A DNA stretch of 64,000 nt from Symbiobacterium terraclitae (lineage in GTDB: Bacteria > Bacillota > Sulfobacillia > Symbiobacteriales > Symbiobacteriaceae), in NCBI RefSeq assembly GCF_017874315.1, contig NZ_JAGGLG010000012.1, positions 1 through 64,000 of the forward strand, read 5' to 3'. Under the pieces are notes generated by a model. It had not been told where the DNA came from, made no database searches, and saw nothing but the letters and a program-made list of their open reading frames with translations. Position 1 is the stretch's first letter. Every line of letters starts with the position of its first letter. A program made the position numbers and the translations under genes. Shown here piece by piece: positions 7,772-16,496 of this stretch.

Positions 7772-8416
7772 ATGCGAGAGTTCGTGCAGCGCAACCATTT
7801 CCTGCTCCGCCGGCTCCACTCGCTGACCGGTGTGGTGCCCGTGGGCCTATTCCTGGTGTTCCATCTGTTCGAGAACTCGAGGGCAATACAGGGAGTTGAG
7901 GCCTACAACCACGTCGTAGAGTCGATCAACTCGCTGCCGTTCGTGCTGCTGTTCGAGATCTTCGGCATCTTCCTGCCCCTGTACTTCCACGCCATCTACG
8001 GCATCTGGATCGCACTGGACGCCCGGCACAACGTTTCCAACTACAGCTACGGCCGGAACTGGGCGTTCCTGCTGCAGCGCGTCACCGGCCTCATCACGCT
8101 CGTCTGGGTTACTTATCATATCTTCCACTTCCGTGTCCCGAAGGCCCTGGGTGCCTACAACGAGGGCACCGCCATGCCGGGCCTGCCCGATTACTTCACC
8201 GTGGCCAACGCCTTCGCCGATCCCATCGTGGCGACGATCTACGGCATCGGCATCATCGCCGCGGCCTACCACTTCGCCAACGGCCTCTACACGTTCCTCA
8301 TCACCTGGGGCATCACCATCGGGCCGCGCAGCCAGCGGGTCTCCAGTGTGGTGACGAACGTGCTCTTCGTCATGGTCTCGGCGATGGGCCTCACCGCCCT
8401 GTTCGCATTCCGCTGA
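7772..8416 (+). CDS. sdhC: Succinate dehydrogenase cytochrome b subunit
   Basis: The 214-aa membrane anchor of succinate:quinone oxidoreductase, of the single-polypeptide five-helix di-haem type (as in Bacillus and Wolinella). Hydrophobic segments lie near residues 18-35, 55-80, 97-115, 140-160 and 185-205. Candidate haem-ligand histidines sit in LHSLTG, FHLFEN, YFHAIYG, YHIFHF and AAYHFANG. ATG 7772 follows a GGGGGAAGGAG site. It starts the sdhC-sdhA-sdhB operon (17-bp and 15-bp gaps); no sdhD is needed for this type. Confidence 0.93.
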   Translation: MREFVQRNHFLLRRLHSLTGVVPVGLFLVFHLFENSRAIQGVEAYNHVVESINSLPFVLLFEIFGIFLPLYFHAIYGIWIALDARHNVSNYSYGRNWAFLLQRVTGLITLVWVTYHIFHFRVPKALGAYNEGTAMPGLPDYFTVANAFADPIVATIYGIGIIAAAYHFANGLYTFLITWGITIGPRSQRVSSVVTNVLFVMVSAMGLTALFAFR

Positions 8417-8433
8417 TGTAGGAGGGAACAGTC

Positions 8434-10212
8434 GTGCGCAATCTGATCGTCGTTGGCGGTGGCCTGGCCGGGCTCATGGCGGTGATCAAGGCCGCAGAGG
8501 CCGGGTTCCACGTCGACCTCATCTCGCTGGTTCCCGTAAAGCGTTCCCACTCCGTGTGCGCGCAGGGGGGCATCAACGGCGCCGTCAACACCAAGGGCGA
8601 GGGCGACTCCCCCTGGATCCACTTCGATGATTCGGTCTACGGCGGCGACTTCCTCGCGGACCAGCCGCCCGTCAAGGCGATGTGCGAGGCGGCCCCCGGC
8701 ATCATCTACCTCTTCGACCGGATGGGCGTGCCGTTCAACCGCACGCCGGAAGGGCTGATCGACTTCCGCCGCTTCGGCGGCACGCTGCACCACCGCACCG
8801 CCTTCTCCGGCGGCTCCACCGGCCAGCAGCTGCTCTACGCGCTGGATGAGCAGGTGCGCCGCTTCGAGGTGGACGGCAAGGTTACCAAGTGGGAGGGCTG
8901 GGACTTCACCGGCCTCGTCCTCCACGAGGGGCGCGTGGTCGGCTGTACCGCGCAGAACCTGACCACGATGGAGTTCCGGGCCTTCAAGTCGGATGCCGTC
9001 ATCATGGCCACCGGCGGCATCGGCATGATCTTCGGCAAGTCCACCAACTCCGTGATCAACACCGGTTCCGCGGCGGCCATCGTCTACCAGCAGGGCGCGT
9101 GGTACGCCAACGGCGAGATGATCCAGGTGCACCCCACCGCCATCCCGGGCGACGACAAGCTGCGGCTCATGTCCGAGTCGATCCGCGGTGAGGGCGGGCG
9201 CGTCTGGACGTACAAGGATGGCAAGCCCTGGTACTTCCTCGAGGAGAAGTACCCGAAGTACGGCAACCTGGTCCCGCGCGACATCGCCACCCGCGAGATC
9301 TTCGACGTCTGCGTCAACCAGAAGCTGGGCGTGGACGGCAAGAACATGGTCTACCTGGATGTGAGCCACATCCCCGCGGAGACCCTGCGCCGCCGCATCG
9401 GCAACCTGATCGACATGTACAAGAAGTTCGTCGGCGACGACGCGACCAAGGTGCCGATGAAGATCTTCCCGGGTGTCCACTATACCATGGGCGGCCTATG
9501 GGCTGGGTACGAAAAGAAGGCCAACAACGACATGGACCTCGACAGCCCGAAGAGCTTCATGACCAACATCCCCGGGCTGTACGCCGCCGGCGAGGCCTCC
9601 TTCCAGCACCACGGCGCCAACCGTCTGGGCGCCAACTCCCTGGTCTCCTGCGTCTTTGACGGCATGGTGACCGGTCCCGCGGCCGTGCGGTACATCAAGG
9701 GCCTCAACACCACCCCCGCCGAGGAGCTTCCCGACTCGATCTTCGAGGCGGCGGTGCGCGAGGCCCAGGAGAAGTACCAGCGCATCCTGCGCATGGACGG
9801 CCCGGAGAACCCCTACGTCATCGCCGACGAGCTCGGCAAGGTCATGACCGACAACGTCACCGTCGTGCGGTACAACAAGAACCTCGAGGAGACGCTGGTG
9901 AAGATCGCCGAGCTCAAGGAGCGCTACTGGCGGATCGGCGTGCCCGACACCGGCAGCCACTCCAACCAGCCGGCCGTCTTCACCCGCTGGCTCCACGGCA
10001 TGCTGGTGCTCGCCGAGGTCATCACCAAGGGTGCCCTGGCCCGCAACGAGTCCCGCGGCGCCCACTACAAGCCGGAGTTCCCCGAGCGAGACGACGTGAA
10101 CTGGCTCAAGACCACGATCGCTAGGCACACCGAGTCCGGGCCCGAGCTGAGCTATATCCCCGTCGACGTCACCCACATCCAGCCGCGCAAGCGGGACTAC
10201 ACCAAGAAGTAA
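8434..10212 (+). CDS. sdhA: Succinate dehydrogenase flavoprotein subunit
   Basis: A 592-aa FAD subunit that oxidises succinate to fumarate at the cytoplasmic face. The N-terminal dinucleotide fold reads VVGGGLAGLMA. The HHRTAFSGGSTGQ region near residue 115 carries the histidine expected to bind FAD covalently. The HPTAIPG region, RDIATREI and the C-terminal HGANRLGANSL are all conserved. GTG 8434 has a TAGGAGGGAA site. The length and lack of a linker to sdhC suit the non-proteobacterial (type B) enzyme, which usually works with menaquinone. Confidence 0.96.
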   Translation: MRNLIVVGGGLAGLMAVIKAAEAGFHVDLISLVPVKRSHSVCAQGGINGAVNTKGEGDSPWIHFDDSVYGGDFLADQPPVKAMCEAAPGIIYLFDRMGVPFNRTPEGLIDFRRFGGTLHHRTAFSGGSTGQQLLYALDEQVRRFEVDGKVTKWEGWDFTGLVLHEGRVVGCTAQNLTTMEFRAFKSDAVIMATGGIGMIFGKSTNSVINTGSAAAIVYQQGAWYANGEMIQVHPTAIPGDDKLRLMSESIRGEGGRVWTYKDGKPWYFLEEKYPKYGNLVPRDIATREIFDVCVNQKLGVDGKNMVYLDVSHIPAETLRRRIGNLIDMYKKFVGDDATKVPMKIFPGVHYTMGGLWAGYEKKANNDMDLDSPKSFMTNIPGLYAAGEASFQHHGANRLGANSLVSCVFDGMVTGPAAVRYIKGLNTTPAEELPDSIFEAAVREAQEKYQRILRMDGPENPYVIADELGKVMTDNVTVVRYNKNLEETLVKIAELKERYWRIGVPDTGSHSNQPAVFTRWLHGMLVLAEVITKGALARNESRGAHYKPEFPERDDVNWLKTTIARHTESGPELSYIPVDVTHIQPRKRDYTKK

Positions 10213-10227
10213 GGGGGTACGGGAACC

Positions 10228-10980
10228 GTGGCCGAGCAGAAGTTCATCCAGCTCCGGATCAGGCGGCAGGAGGGCCCAGACAAGCCGTTCTACTGGGAGG
10301 AGTTCCGGCTCCCGTACCGTCCCAACGCCAACATCATCTCCTGCCTGATGGAGATTCAGCGCAACCCGGTCAACGCCGAGGGCAAGCGCACCACGCCCGT
10401 CACGTGGGACTGCAACTGCCTGGAAGAGGTGTGCGGCGCCTGCTCCATGGTCATCAACGGCAAGGCCCGCCAGGCCTGCTCCGCGCTGGTTGACACCCTG
10501 GAGCAGCCGATCACCCTCGAGCCGCTGAAGTCCTTCCCGCTCGTGCGCGACCTGATGGTCGACCGCTCCCGCATGTTTGAGGCGCTCAAGCGGGTGCGGG
10601 CCTGGATCCCCATCGACGGCACGCACGACCTGGGTCCCGGCCCCCGGCAGTCGCCGTACGACCAGGAGTGGATGTATAAGCTGTCCGAGTGCATGACGTG
10701 CGGCTGCTGCATGGAGGCTTGCCCCAACTACAACGAGACGACCGACTTCATCGGTCCCGCCCCGATCTCGCAGGCCCGGCTCTTCAACGCCCATCCCACG
10801 GGCAAGATGCACGCCCACGAGCGGCTGGAGGCCCTGGCCGGCCCCGGCGGCGTCATGGAGTGCGGCAGCGCCCAGAACTGCGTGCGGGCCTGCCCGAAGG
10901 AGATCCCGCTCACCACGTCGATCGCCGACATCCAGCGCCAGCTTACAGGGTACATGGTCAAGAAGATGTTCGGGAAGTAA
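10228..10980 (+). CDS. sdhB: Succinate dehydrogenase iron-sulfur subunit
   Basis: A 250-aa subunit passing electrons from FAD to quinone through three clusters. The [2Fe-2S] ligands are in CNCLEEVCGAC plus a later Cys. The C-terminal half has CMTCGCCMEACP and CGSAQNCVRACPKE, which supply the [4Fe-4S] and [3Fe-4S] centres. GTG 10228 follows AAGGGGG. It is the last gene of the operon, and a terminator hairpin follows within 10 bp. Confidence 0.96.
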   Translation: MAEQKFIQLRIRRQEGPDKPFYWEEFRLPYRPNANIISCLMEIQRNPVNAEGKRTTPVTWDCNCLEEVCGACSMVINGKARQACSALVDTLEQPITLEPLKSFPLVRDLMVDRSRMFEALKRVRAWIPIDGTHDLGPGPRQSPYDQEWMYKLSECMTCGCCMEACPNYNETTDFIGPAPISQARLFNAHPTGKMHAHERLEALAGPGGVMECGSAQNCVRACPKEIPLTTSIADIQRQLTGYMVKKMFGK

Positions 10981-10985
10981 GCATC

Positions 10986-11020
10986 AGGGTCCGCCAGCCC
11001 GGTTCCGGGCGGCGGACCCT
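10986..11020. terminator. Terminator after sdhB
   Basis: AGGGTCCGCC (10986-10995) pairs with GGCGGACCCT (11011-11020), with an inner GC-rich hairpin. It sits between convergent genes and reaches the last two bases of the Yip1-like gene; it lacks a long T tract. Confidence 0.65.
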
Positions 11021-11567
11021 ATCCGTTCAGGGAGGTCCAGTTCAGGTAGAGCAGCGGCAGCTGCCAGGGCAGGGTGGCCATCAGCGCGATGGCCAGCGTG
11101 CGCGCGGGCGGCAATCCAGAGACCGCCCGGATCCCCGCGGTGAGCGCCCCGATCCGCCACACCAGGAAGGGCAGCGACAGCCAGAGCGAGAGCATGTCCT
11201 GCTCCTTGAGGGCCGGGACGAAGGTGACCACGTCCTCCGCCAGGAAGAACACCCAGATCAGGCCGGTGTACTTCATCGCGTCGGCCAGCCTGATGCGCCA
11301 GCCGAATGCCAGTCCGCTCCAGAAGAGCAGCCCCACCTGGACACTGAAGATCATGAAGAGCAGGCTGAAGAGGTTGAACAACAGCAGGTCGGCGGGCACG
11401 CCCGGCCCCGCCGCACGGACGTCGGGGTGGAACAGCAGCATGACCGCCTCGATCGTGAAAACGCAGAGGAGGATCCACAAGTAGGCGTACCGCATCTCCT
11501 TCTGCGCCTGCGCGAAGGTCTCTGCCGGCCGGAGCAGCATCCCGCGAATCCAGTCAGGCAGCGCCAA
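11019..11567 (-). CDS. Yip1-family-like integral membrane protein
   Basis: A 182-aa protein with an amphipathic N-terminus (GMLLRPAETFA, the usual start of Yip1-domain proteins) and about five hydrophobic helices. The order fits the bacterial Yip1 family (PF04893-like), whose function is unassigned. The start is TTG 11567, with AAGGAGCGAGG upstream. The start lies 17 bp after the stop of rodA, so the two form an operon transcribed leftwards. It converges on sdhB. Confidence 0.75.
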   Translation of the reverse strand: MALPDWIRGMLLRPAETFAQAQKEMRYAYLWILLCVFTIEAVMLLFHPDVRAAGPGVPADLLLFNLFSLLFMIFSVQVGLLFWSGLAFGWRIRLADAMKYTGLIWVFFLAEDVVTFVPALKEQDMLSLWLSLPFLVWRIGALTAGIRAVSGLPPARTLAIALMATLPWQLPLLYLNWTSLNG

Positions 11568-11584
11568 TGTAACCTCGCTCCTTA

Positions 11585-12724
11585 TCAGTCATAGGGCAGC
11601 GGCTCCCGCCGTGCCGCCACGCTCTGGGTCAGGCCGATCGCGGCCATGTTGGCCACGAGGGCCGTGGGGCCGTAGCTCACGAAGGGCAGCGGGATGCCGG
11701 TCACCGGCATCAGCCCCATCGTCATGCCGACGTTCTCCAGCACGTGCGCGCCGAAGAGCGCCGCGACGCCCACGACGATCAGCGTACCATAGCGGTCGTT
11801 GGCCGAGAAGGCGATCACCGCCAGCCTGAGGAAGAGCAGCGCGTACAGCCCCAGCAGCACCGCGCCGCCCACAAACCCCCACTCCTCGACCAGCGCCGCG
11901 AAGACGAAGTCGGTGTGGGGGAAGGGGAGCCAGCCGTTCTGCTGGTACTCGCCCTTGCCGTACCCCTTGCCCCAGATGTCGCCGGAGGCGATGGCCATCT
12001 TCGACTGCAGCACCTGGTAGCCGGCGCCCTCGGGATCCTTCTCGGGGTAGAGGAAGGCGTCGATGCGATTCCACTGCCCCGGGTTGATGTTCAGCGGAAA
12101 GACTGTACCGTAGGTGTAGTGGCTCCAGACCGATCCGACCACGAACGCGGCCGCCAGCACGCCTGCGGCCAGCAGCTTGCGGCCCGGAAATCCGCGGCCG
12201 TACACCATGACGACACCGATGACGGCGAAGACCAGCGCCGTGCCCAGGTCCTTCTGCAGCACGACCGCCCCCAGGACCGGCATGACGTGGAGAATCGGTG
12301 GCGCCAGGTGCCACCACGCCTCGAGCCTCTCCATGTCGTCCAGCTGCTTCGCCAGCGTGACGATCAGGAGGACCTTGCCGAGCTCGGAGGGCTGTACCAT
12401 GATGACGCCGAGGTCCAGCCAGTTCTTGTTGCCCATGACCTCGACGCCGAAGGCGACGACGGCGAACAGCATCGCGATGTTGAAGGCGTATACCCACCAG
12501 TGGAGGGTTCGCAGTTCATTGTAGTCGAGCAGGACGAGGATCGCCCAGGCGACCATTCCCATGATCAGCGCAGCCGCCTGCTTGATGAGGTCCGCCTTGA
12601 CCTCGTAGCTCGGCGCTGCGCTGGAGATCACGACGAAGCCGACGGCGGTGATCGCGAGCACGATAGCGAAGAGCGGCCAGTCGATCATCTTCCAGAAGCG
12701 CGGGTGCCAGTACAGTGCGATCAC
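11585..12724 (-). CDS. RodA/FtsW-family peptidoglycan polymerase
   Basis: A 379-aa SEDS-family protein with about ten membrane helices. These polymerise lipid II into glycan strands together with a class B penicillin-binding protein. The DWPLF N-terminus, the GAVVLQKDLGTALVF region and the C-terminal FVSYGPTALVANMAAIGL are typical, closer to RodA (elongation) than FtsW. The start is ambiguous. GTG 12724 abuts a perfect GGAGGTGATC site with no spacing, whereas CTG 12715 would sit 8 nt from its GGAGG core and ATG 12688 is further in. No division genes surround it. Confidence 0.88.
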   Translation of the reverse strand: MIALYWHPRFWKMIDWPLFAIVLAITAVGFVVISSAAPSYEVKADLIKQAAALIMGMVAWAILVLLDYNELRTLHWWVYAFNIAMLFAVVAFGVEVMGNKNWLDLGVIMVQPSELGKVLLIVTLAKQLDDMERLEAWWHLAPPILHVMPVLGAVVLQKDLGTALVFAVIGVVMVYGRGFPGRKLLAAGVLAAAFVVGSVWSHYTYGTVFPLNINPGQWNRIDAFLYPEKDPEGAGYQVLQSKMAIASGDIWGKGYGKGEYQQNGWLPFPHTDFVFAALVEEWGFVGGAVLLGLYALLFLRLAVIAFSANDRYGTLIVVGVAALFGAHVLENVGMTMGLMPVTGIPLPFVSYGPTALVANMAAIGLTQSVAARREPLPYD

Positions 12725-12785
12725 CTCCGCAGCGGTATACCATTTCGTATGACTTGATCAAACCCCTCCTGGTTGCTTCTGGGGA

Positions 12786-12819
12786 CGAACAAAATACGGT
12801 GCCACCGCAGGGTGGCACC
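12786..12819 (-). terminator. Terminator of the RRM gene
   Basis: GGTGCCACC (12798-12806) pairs with GGTGGCACC (12811-12819) around a 4-base loop. Read leftwards it is followed by GTATTTTGTT, a good U tract for the minus-strand RRM gene. Confidence 0.8.
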
Positions 12820-12842
12820 GGCACAGATCATAGCGGTTTCGG

Positions 12843-13130
12843 CTAGACCTTCTTGACGGGCAGGCCCAGGTTCCCCCGGCCGCCGTCCCGGGGCCTCGCC
12901 TCGTTCACGGTGAGCGGGCGTCCGGCCCACTCGGCGCCGTTCAGGGCATCGATGACCAGCTGGGCTGCCTCGTCCGGCACCTCGACAAACCCGAAACCGC
13001 GGCTGCGGCCGGTCTCTCGGTCTGTCACAATGCGAGCGGAGATGACCTCGCAGTATTGCGAAACGGCATTGTGCAGGTCGTCACTGGTGGCGGCCCACGG
13101 CAGGTTACCGAAATAAAGGGTCTTGGCCAT
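12843..13130 (-). CDS. Single-RRM RNA-binding protein
   Basis: A 95-aa protein consisting of one RNA recognition motif: RNP2 LYFGNL near residues 5-10 and RNP1 RGFGFVEV near 44-51, both with intact aromatic residues. A short basic Gly/Arg tail follows (RPRDGGRGNLG). Such small bacterial RRM proteins resemble cyanobacterial Rbp and plant glycine-rich proteins and are often cold- or stress-linked; the target RNA is unknown. ATG 13130 is preceded by GGGAG at a rather long spacing. It is a single-gene unit with its own terminator. Confidence 0.92.
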   Translation of the reverse strand: MAKTLYFGNLPWAATSDDLHNAVSQYCEVISARIVTDRETGRSRGFGFVEVPDEAAQLVIDALNGAEWAGRPLTVNEARPRDGGRGNLGLPVKKV

Positions 13131-13240
13131 CTGCTCTCGTACTCCCGTCTCTTTGGATTTCTCGCAGCCGGTTGCCCCGCAGGCAACATCGCGATGCTTA
13201 ATTCAGTTTACACGTAGGGCTGGTCATGGTGCAAGAGGGT

Positions 13241-13269
13241 TTGACCACGCGGCGCGCTTTGGTTACAGT
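13241..13269 (+). promoter_or_regulatory. Promoter for the deacylase gene
   Basis: TTGACC (13241-13246) and TACAGT (13264-13269) lie 17 bp apart, about 30 bp before GTG 13299. Confidence 0.6.
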
Positions 13270-13298
13270 GAAATCACCCAGATTGTGGAGGGGTTGCT

Positions 13299-14894
13299 GT
13301 GCTGCGAAGGTTGGTGGCTGCGCTGCTGAGTCTCGTGCTTCTGGCAAGCTGCGCCGAGCCTCAGAACGGCGGCGCCGGGGCGGTCGCCGTACAGCCTCCC
13401 GCCGAGTCCGGAGACTCGCCGGGGGTGACAACCGGCGCTCCGCCTGCACCTGAGGCTGCCCCATCAGTCTATGATCTTGTCATCCGCGGTGGTACTCTCG
13501 TCGACGGTACCGGAGCCTCCCGCTACCGGGGAGACGTGGCGATCGTCGGCGACCGCATCGTCGCCGTGGGTGAGCTGGGCCTCTACACGGCCGACCGCGT
13601 CATCGACGCAGAGGGGATGGTCGTGGCGCCCGGGTTCATCAACCCGCACTCCCACACCCACGACGACCTGCTCAACCCCTTTGTTGAACGCGACGCCAAG
13701 GCGTCGCTGATGCAGGGGATCACGACGGAGTTCGGCGGGGTCGACGGCCGCTCCCCGGTGGACATCGCAGCCGCCCTTGCGCAGCTGGAGGAAGAGGGGA
13801 CAGGCGTCAACTTCGGCCTGTTCCTGGGCCAGGGGTCGGTGCGGGCGCACGTGATGGGCTGGGCCCCGGGTCCGGCCGGTGAAGCGCAGCTGGCCGAGAT
13901 GAAGCGGCTGGTGCGCGCGGGCATGGAGGCCGGCGCATTCGGCCTCTCCACCGGCCTCGAGTACCAGCCGGGCTCCTTCGCTGACCAGGCCGAGCTGACG
14001 GCGCTGGTCGCCGAGACCGCCCCCTACGGGGGCATCTACTCGACGCACGTGCGCAGCGAGGGCGACCGGGTGGTCGAAGCCATCCGGGAGGCGCTGGCGA
14101 TCGGCGCTGAGGCCGGCGTGCCCGTGAACCTGGCCCACCTCAAGATCGTGCACTACCGCAACTGGGCGAAGGAGGACGAGGTGGTCGCGCTCATCGAGGA
14201 AGCCCGGAGGGCCGGCCAGCGGGTCTTCGCCGACGTCTACCCCTACCTGGCGCCGGACTACGCGGTCAACCGGCCCCTATCGGAATGGGCCGCGCTCCTT
14301 CCGCCCGAGCACCTGCTGATCGTGGACGGCGCCGCGGAGGAGCTGCACGGGCTGACCGTGGCCGAGGCCGCCTCCCGCCTGGGCGTCCCCGCGGCGGAGG
14401 CCGCAGGCAGGCTGCTCGCCCGCTACCCGTCCGTGCGCATCGTCGCGCTGGTCTCCAGCGGGAGCGCCATGCGCCGGTTCTTCCAGGCCGAGTGGAGCCT
14501 GGTCTCCACGGACGGCGAGGCCCAGCCCAAGCTGGCCACGGCGGCGGAGGCTCGGCGTTACGCTTTCCACCGGCGCTCCTACGGAGCCTACCCGCAGCTG
14601 CTGGGCACGCTCGTGCGGGAGGAGAAGCTGCTGACGCTGGAGCAGGCCGTGCGCAAGGCCACCGGCCAGGTGGCCGACGAGTTCGGCCTGACGGACCGGG
14701 GATACCTGAAGGCGGGGCAGTTCGCGGACGTGGTCGTGTTCGACCCGGAGACCATCGCAGACCGCACCACGTGGTTGAGCCCCCAGGAGTACCCTGAGGG
14801 CATCGCCTACGTGCTCGTCAACGGCCACGTGGTGGTGGAGCAGGGAGAGTGGAAGGGAGGACGGTACGGCCGCCTGCTCCGCCGCGGCGAGTAA
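13299..14894 (+). CDS. Lipoprotein N-acyl-D-amino-acid deacylase family amidohydrolase
   Basis: A 531-aa exported lipoprotein: signal peptide with lipobox LLASC near residues 14-18, then a Pro/Gly-rich linker to about residue 55. A D-aminoacylase-type amidohydrolase domain follows (YDLVIRGGTLVDGTG; NPHSHTHDD metal site; GLSTGLEY; STHVRSEGD; AHLKI; SSGSAMRRF). The family hydrolyses N-acyl-D-amino acids or D-peptides with zinc. A membrane-anchored extracytoplasmic form suggests trimming of peptides at the cell surface (inference). GTG 13299 has GGAGGGG upstream. The usual cytoplasmic members lack the lipoprotein leader. Confidence 0.87.
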   Translation: MLRRLVAALLSLVLLASCAEPQNGGAGAVAVQPPAESGDSPGVTTGAPPAPEAAPSVYDLVIRGGTLVDGTGASRYRGDVAIVGDRIVAVGELGLYTADRVIDAEGMVVAPGFINPHSHTHDDLLNPFVERDAKASLMQGITTEFGGVDGRSPVDIAAALAQLEEEGTGVNFGLFLGQGSVRAHVMGWAPGPAGEAQLAEMKRLVRAGMEAGAFGLSTGLEYQPGSFADQAELTALVAETAPYGGIYSTHVRSEGDRVVEAIREALAIGAEAGVPVNLAHLKIVHYRNWAKEDEVVALIEEARRAGQRVFADVYPYLAPDYAVNRPLSEWAALLPPEHLLIVDGAAEELHGLTVAEAASRLGVPAAEAAGRLLARYPSVRIVALVSSGSAMRRFFQAEWSLVSTDGEAQPKLATAAEARRYAFHRRSYGAYPQLLGTLVREEKLLTLEQAVRKATGQVADEFGLTDRGYLKAGQFADVVVFDPETIADRTTWLSPQEYPEGIAYVLVNGHVVVEQGEWKGGRYGRLLRRGE

Positions 14895-14907
14895 GGAGGT
14901 GACGTGC

Positions 14908-15318
14908 GTGGCTTACTGGCTGATGAAGACGGAGCCGGAGGAGTTCAGCTACGCCGACCTGGAGCGGAAGTCGCCCGAGATGTGGGACGGCGTGCGCAAC
15001 GCGGCCGCGGCGAGGCACATGCGCGCCATGCGGTCCGGGGACCTCTTCCTCTTCTACCACACCGGGAGTGAGCGGGCGATCGTAGGCGTGGGGCGCGTGG
15101 TGAGCGAGCCCTACCCCGACCCCACCGCGGAGGAGGGCAACTGGGTGGCTGTGGACGTCGAGCCGGCGTACCGGCTGCCGTCGCCCGTGACGCTGGCGGC
15201 CATCAAGGCCGACCCGCGCTTTTCGGACTGGGCGCTGGTCCGGCAGTCGCGCCTCTCCGTGATGCCTGTCTCGCCGGACCAGTGGCAGTGGATCCACGAG
15301 ATGGCCCGAATGGGCTGA
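14908..15318 (+). CDS. EVE-domain protein
   Basis: A 136-aa single EVE domain (PUA-like fold), recognisable from YWLMKTEPEEFSY at the start, WDGVRNAAAARHM and GDLFLFYHTGSERAIVG. EVE domains bind modified bases in DNA or RNA (family knowledge); this stand-alone thymocyte-nuclear-protein-1-like form has no assigned role. GTG 14908 is chosen over GTG 14899 because AAGGAGGTGA (14893-14902) gives 8-nt spacing to it, and homologues start at this point. It is 13 bp after the deacylase and probably co-transcribed. Confidence 0.9.
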   Translation: MAYWLMKTEPEEFSYADLERKSPEMWDGVRNAAAARHMRAMRSGDLFLFYHTGSERAIVGVGRVVSEPYPDPTAEEGNWVAVDVEPAYRLPSPVTLAAIKADPRFSDWALVRQSRLSVMPVSPDQWQWIHEMARMG

Positions 15319-15334
15319 TAAGGCGGCTCCGTTT

Positions 15335-15361
15335 CGTCCGACGGACGCCCTATGGTCGGAC
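15335..15361 (+). promoter_or_regulatory. Inverted repeat upstream of the hem operon
   Basis: GTCCGAC (15336-15342) and GTCGGAC (15355-15361) form an inverted repeat. The left arm is itself part of CGTCCGACGGACG (15335-15347), a 13-bp near-perfect palindrome. An AT-rich stretch with TATACACT follows at 15375-15382. It may be an operator or the terminator of the preceding gene; a convincing -35 is not seen. Confidence 0.4.
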
Positions 15362-15455
15362 AGATGTTAAATGGTATACACTAATACGGAGTATCTCGGG
15401 CCCGCCGCCGGTGACTGGCGGGCAGTGCGCCCGAAAGGAGCCGTGATCAGCCCCG

Positions 15456-16490
15456 ATGCTGAAGAATGACCGCTTTCTCCGCGCCTGCCGCCGCCAGGTG
15501 GTCGACCGTACCCCGGTCTGGTTCATGCGCCAGGCCGGGCGCTACCAGCCCGAGTACCGGCAGATTCGTGAGAAGTATACGCTGATGGAGATCTGCGAGC
15601 ACCCGGACGTCTGCGCCGAGGTCACGCTCCTGCCGGTCCGCCAGCTGGGCGTCGACGCCGCCATCCTCTTCTCCGACATCATGACCCCGCTCAGGGGCAT
15701 GGGGCTGAAGGTGGACATCGTCGAGAACGTGGGCCCCGTGTTCGAGGAGCCCATCGTGCGGGAGGAGCAGGTCTCGGCGCTTCCGCCGTTCGACGCGGAG
15801 GAGGCCGTGCCCTACGTGCTCGAGACGATCCGGATCCTTGTGCGGGAGCTGGACGTGCCGCTCATCGGCTTCGCCGGGGCGCCCTTCACGCTGGCCTCCT
15901 ACATGGTGGAGGGCCGGCCGACCCGTGACTACCGCAAGGTCAAGACCTTCATGTACAGCGAGCCCCGTGTCTGGGGGCAGCTGATGGAGAAGCTCGCGGC
16001 GATGGTGGCCCGGTACCTGGTGCAGCAGGTGGAGGCCGGCTGCCAGGCGGTGCAGGTCTTCGACTCCTGGGTGGGCAACTTGACCCGCGCCGACTACGAG
16101 ACCTACGTGCGGCCGTACATGTACCCGATCATCGAGGCCGTGCGCGCCACCGGTGCGCCCGTCATCCACTTCGGGGTGAACACGGGCCACCTGCTGGCGT
16201 CGATGGCCGACCTCCGGCCCGACGTGATGGGCGTCGACTGGCGCACGGACCTGGACGAGGCCTGGCGGATCATCGGGCCGGACTTCGCCGTGCAGGGCAA
16301 CCTGGACCCGGTGGCGGTCTTCGCCCCGCCGGAGGTGCTGGAGGCCAAGGTGACGGACGTGCTGCGCCGCGCCGGCCGCCGGCCCGGGCACATCTTCAAC
16401 CTCGGCCACGGCGTGATGCCGCAGATGTCGGTGTCGGCGCTGCAGCGGGTCGTGGAGCTGGTCCACGCTTACGAAGTGCGGGAGGTGTAG
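15456..16490 (+). CDS. hemE: Uroporphyrinogen III decarboxylase
   Basis: A 344-aa enzyme converting uroporphyrinogen III to coproporphyrinogen III in the cytoplasm. The signature FMRQAGRYQPEY lies near residues 23-34; DIMTPLRGMG, GFAGAPFTLASYM, FDSWVGNL and HFGVNTGHLL are conserved. It starts the hemE-hemH-hemY operon with 6-bp and 3-bp gaps. The order is the usual Gram-positive one, pointing to the coproporphyrin-dependent haem pathway. The final decarboxylase (ChdC/HemQ) is not in the window. Confidence 0.97.
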   Translation: MLKNDRFLRACRRQVVDRTPVWFMRQAGRYQPEYRQIREKYTLMEICEHPDVCAEVTLLPVRQLGVDAAILFSDIMTPLRGMGLKVDIVENVGPVFEEPIVREEQVSALPPFDAEEAVPYVLETIRILVRELDVPLIGFAGAPFTLASYMVEGRPTRDYRKVKTFMYSEPRVWGQLMEKLAAMVARYLVQQVEAGCQAVQVFDSWVGNLTRADYETYVRPYMYPIIEAVRATGAPVIHFGVNTGHLLASMADLRPDVMGVDWRTDLDEAWRIIGPDFAVQGNLDPVAVFAPPEVLEAKVTDVLRRAGRRPGHIFNLGHGVMPQMSVSALQRVVELVHAYEVREV

Positions 16491-16496
16491 AGGAGC

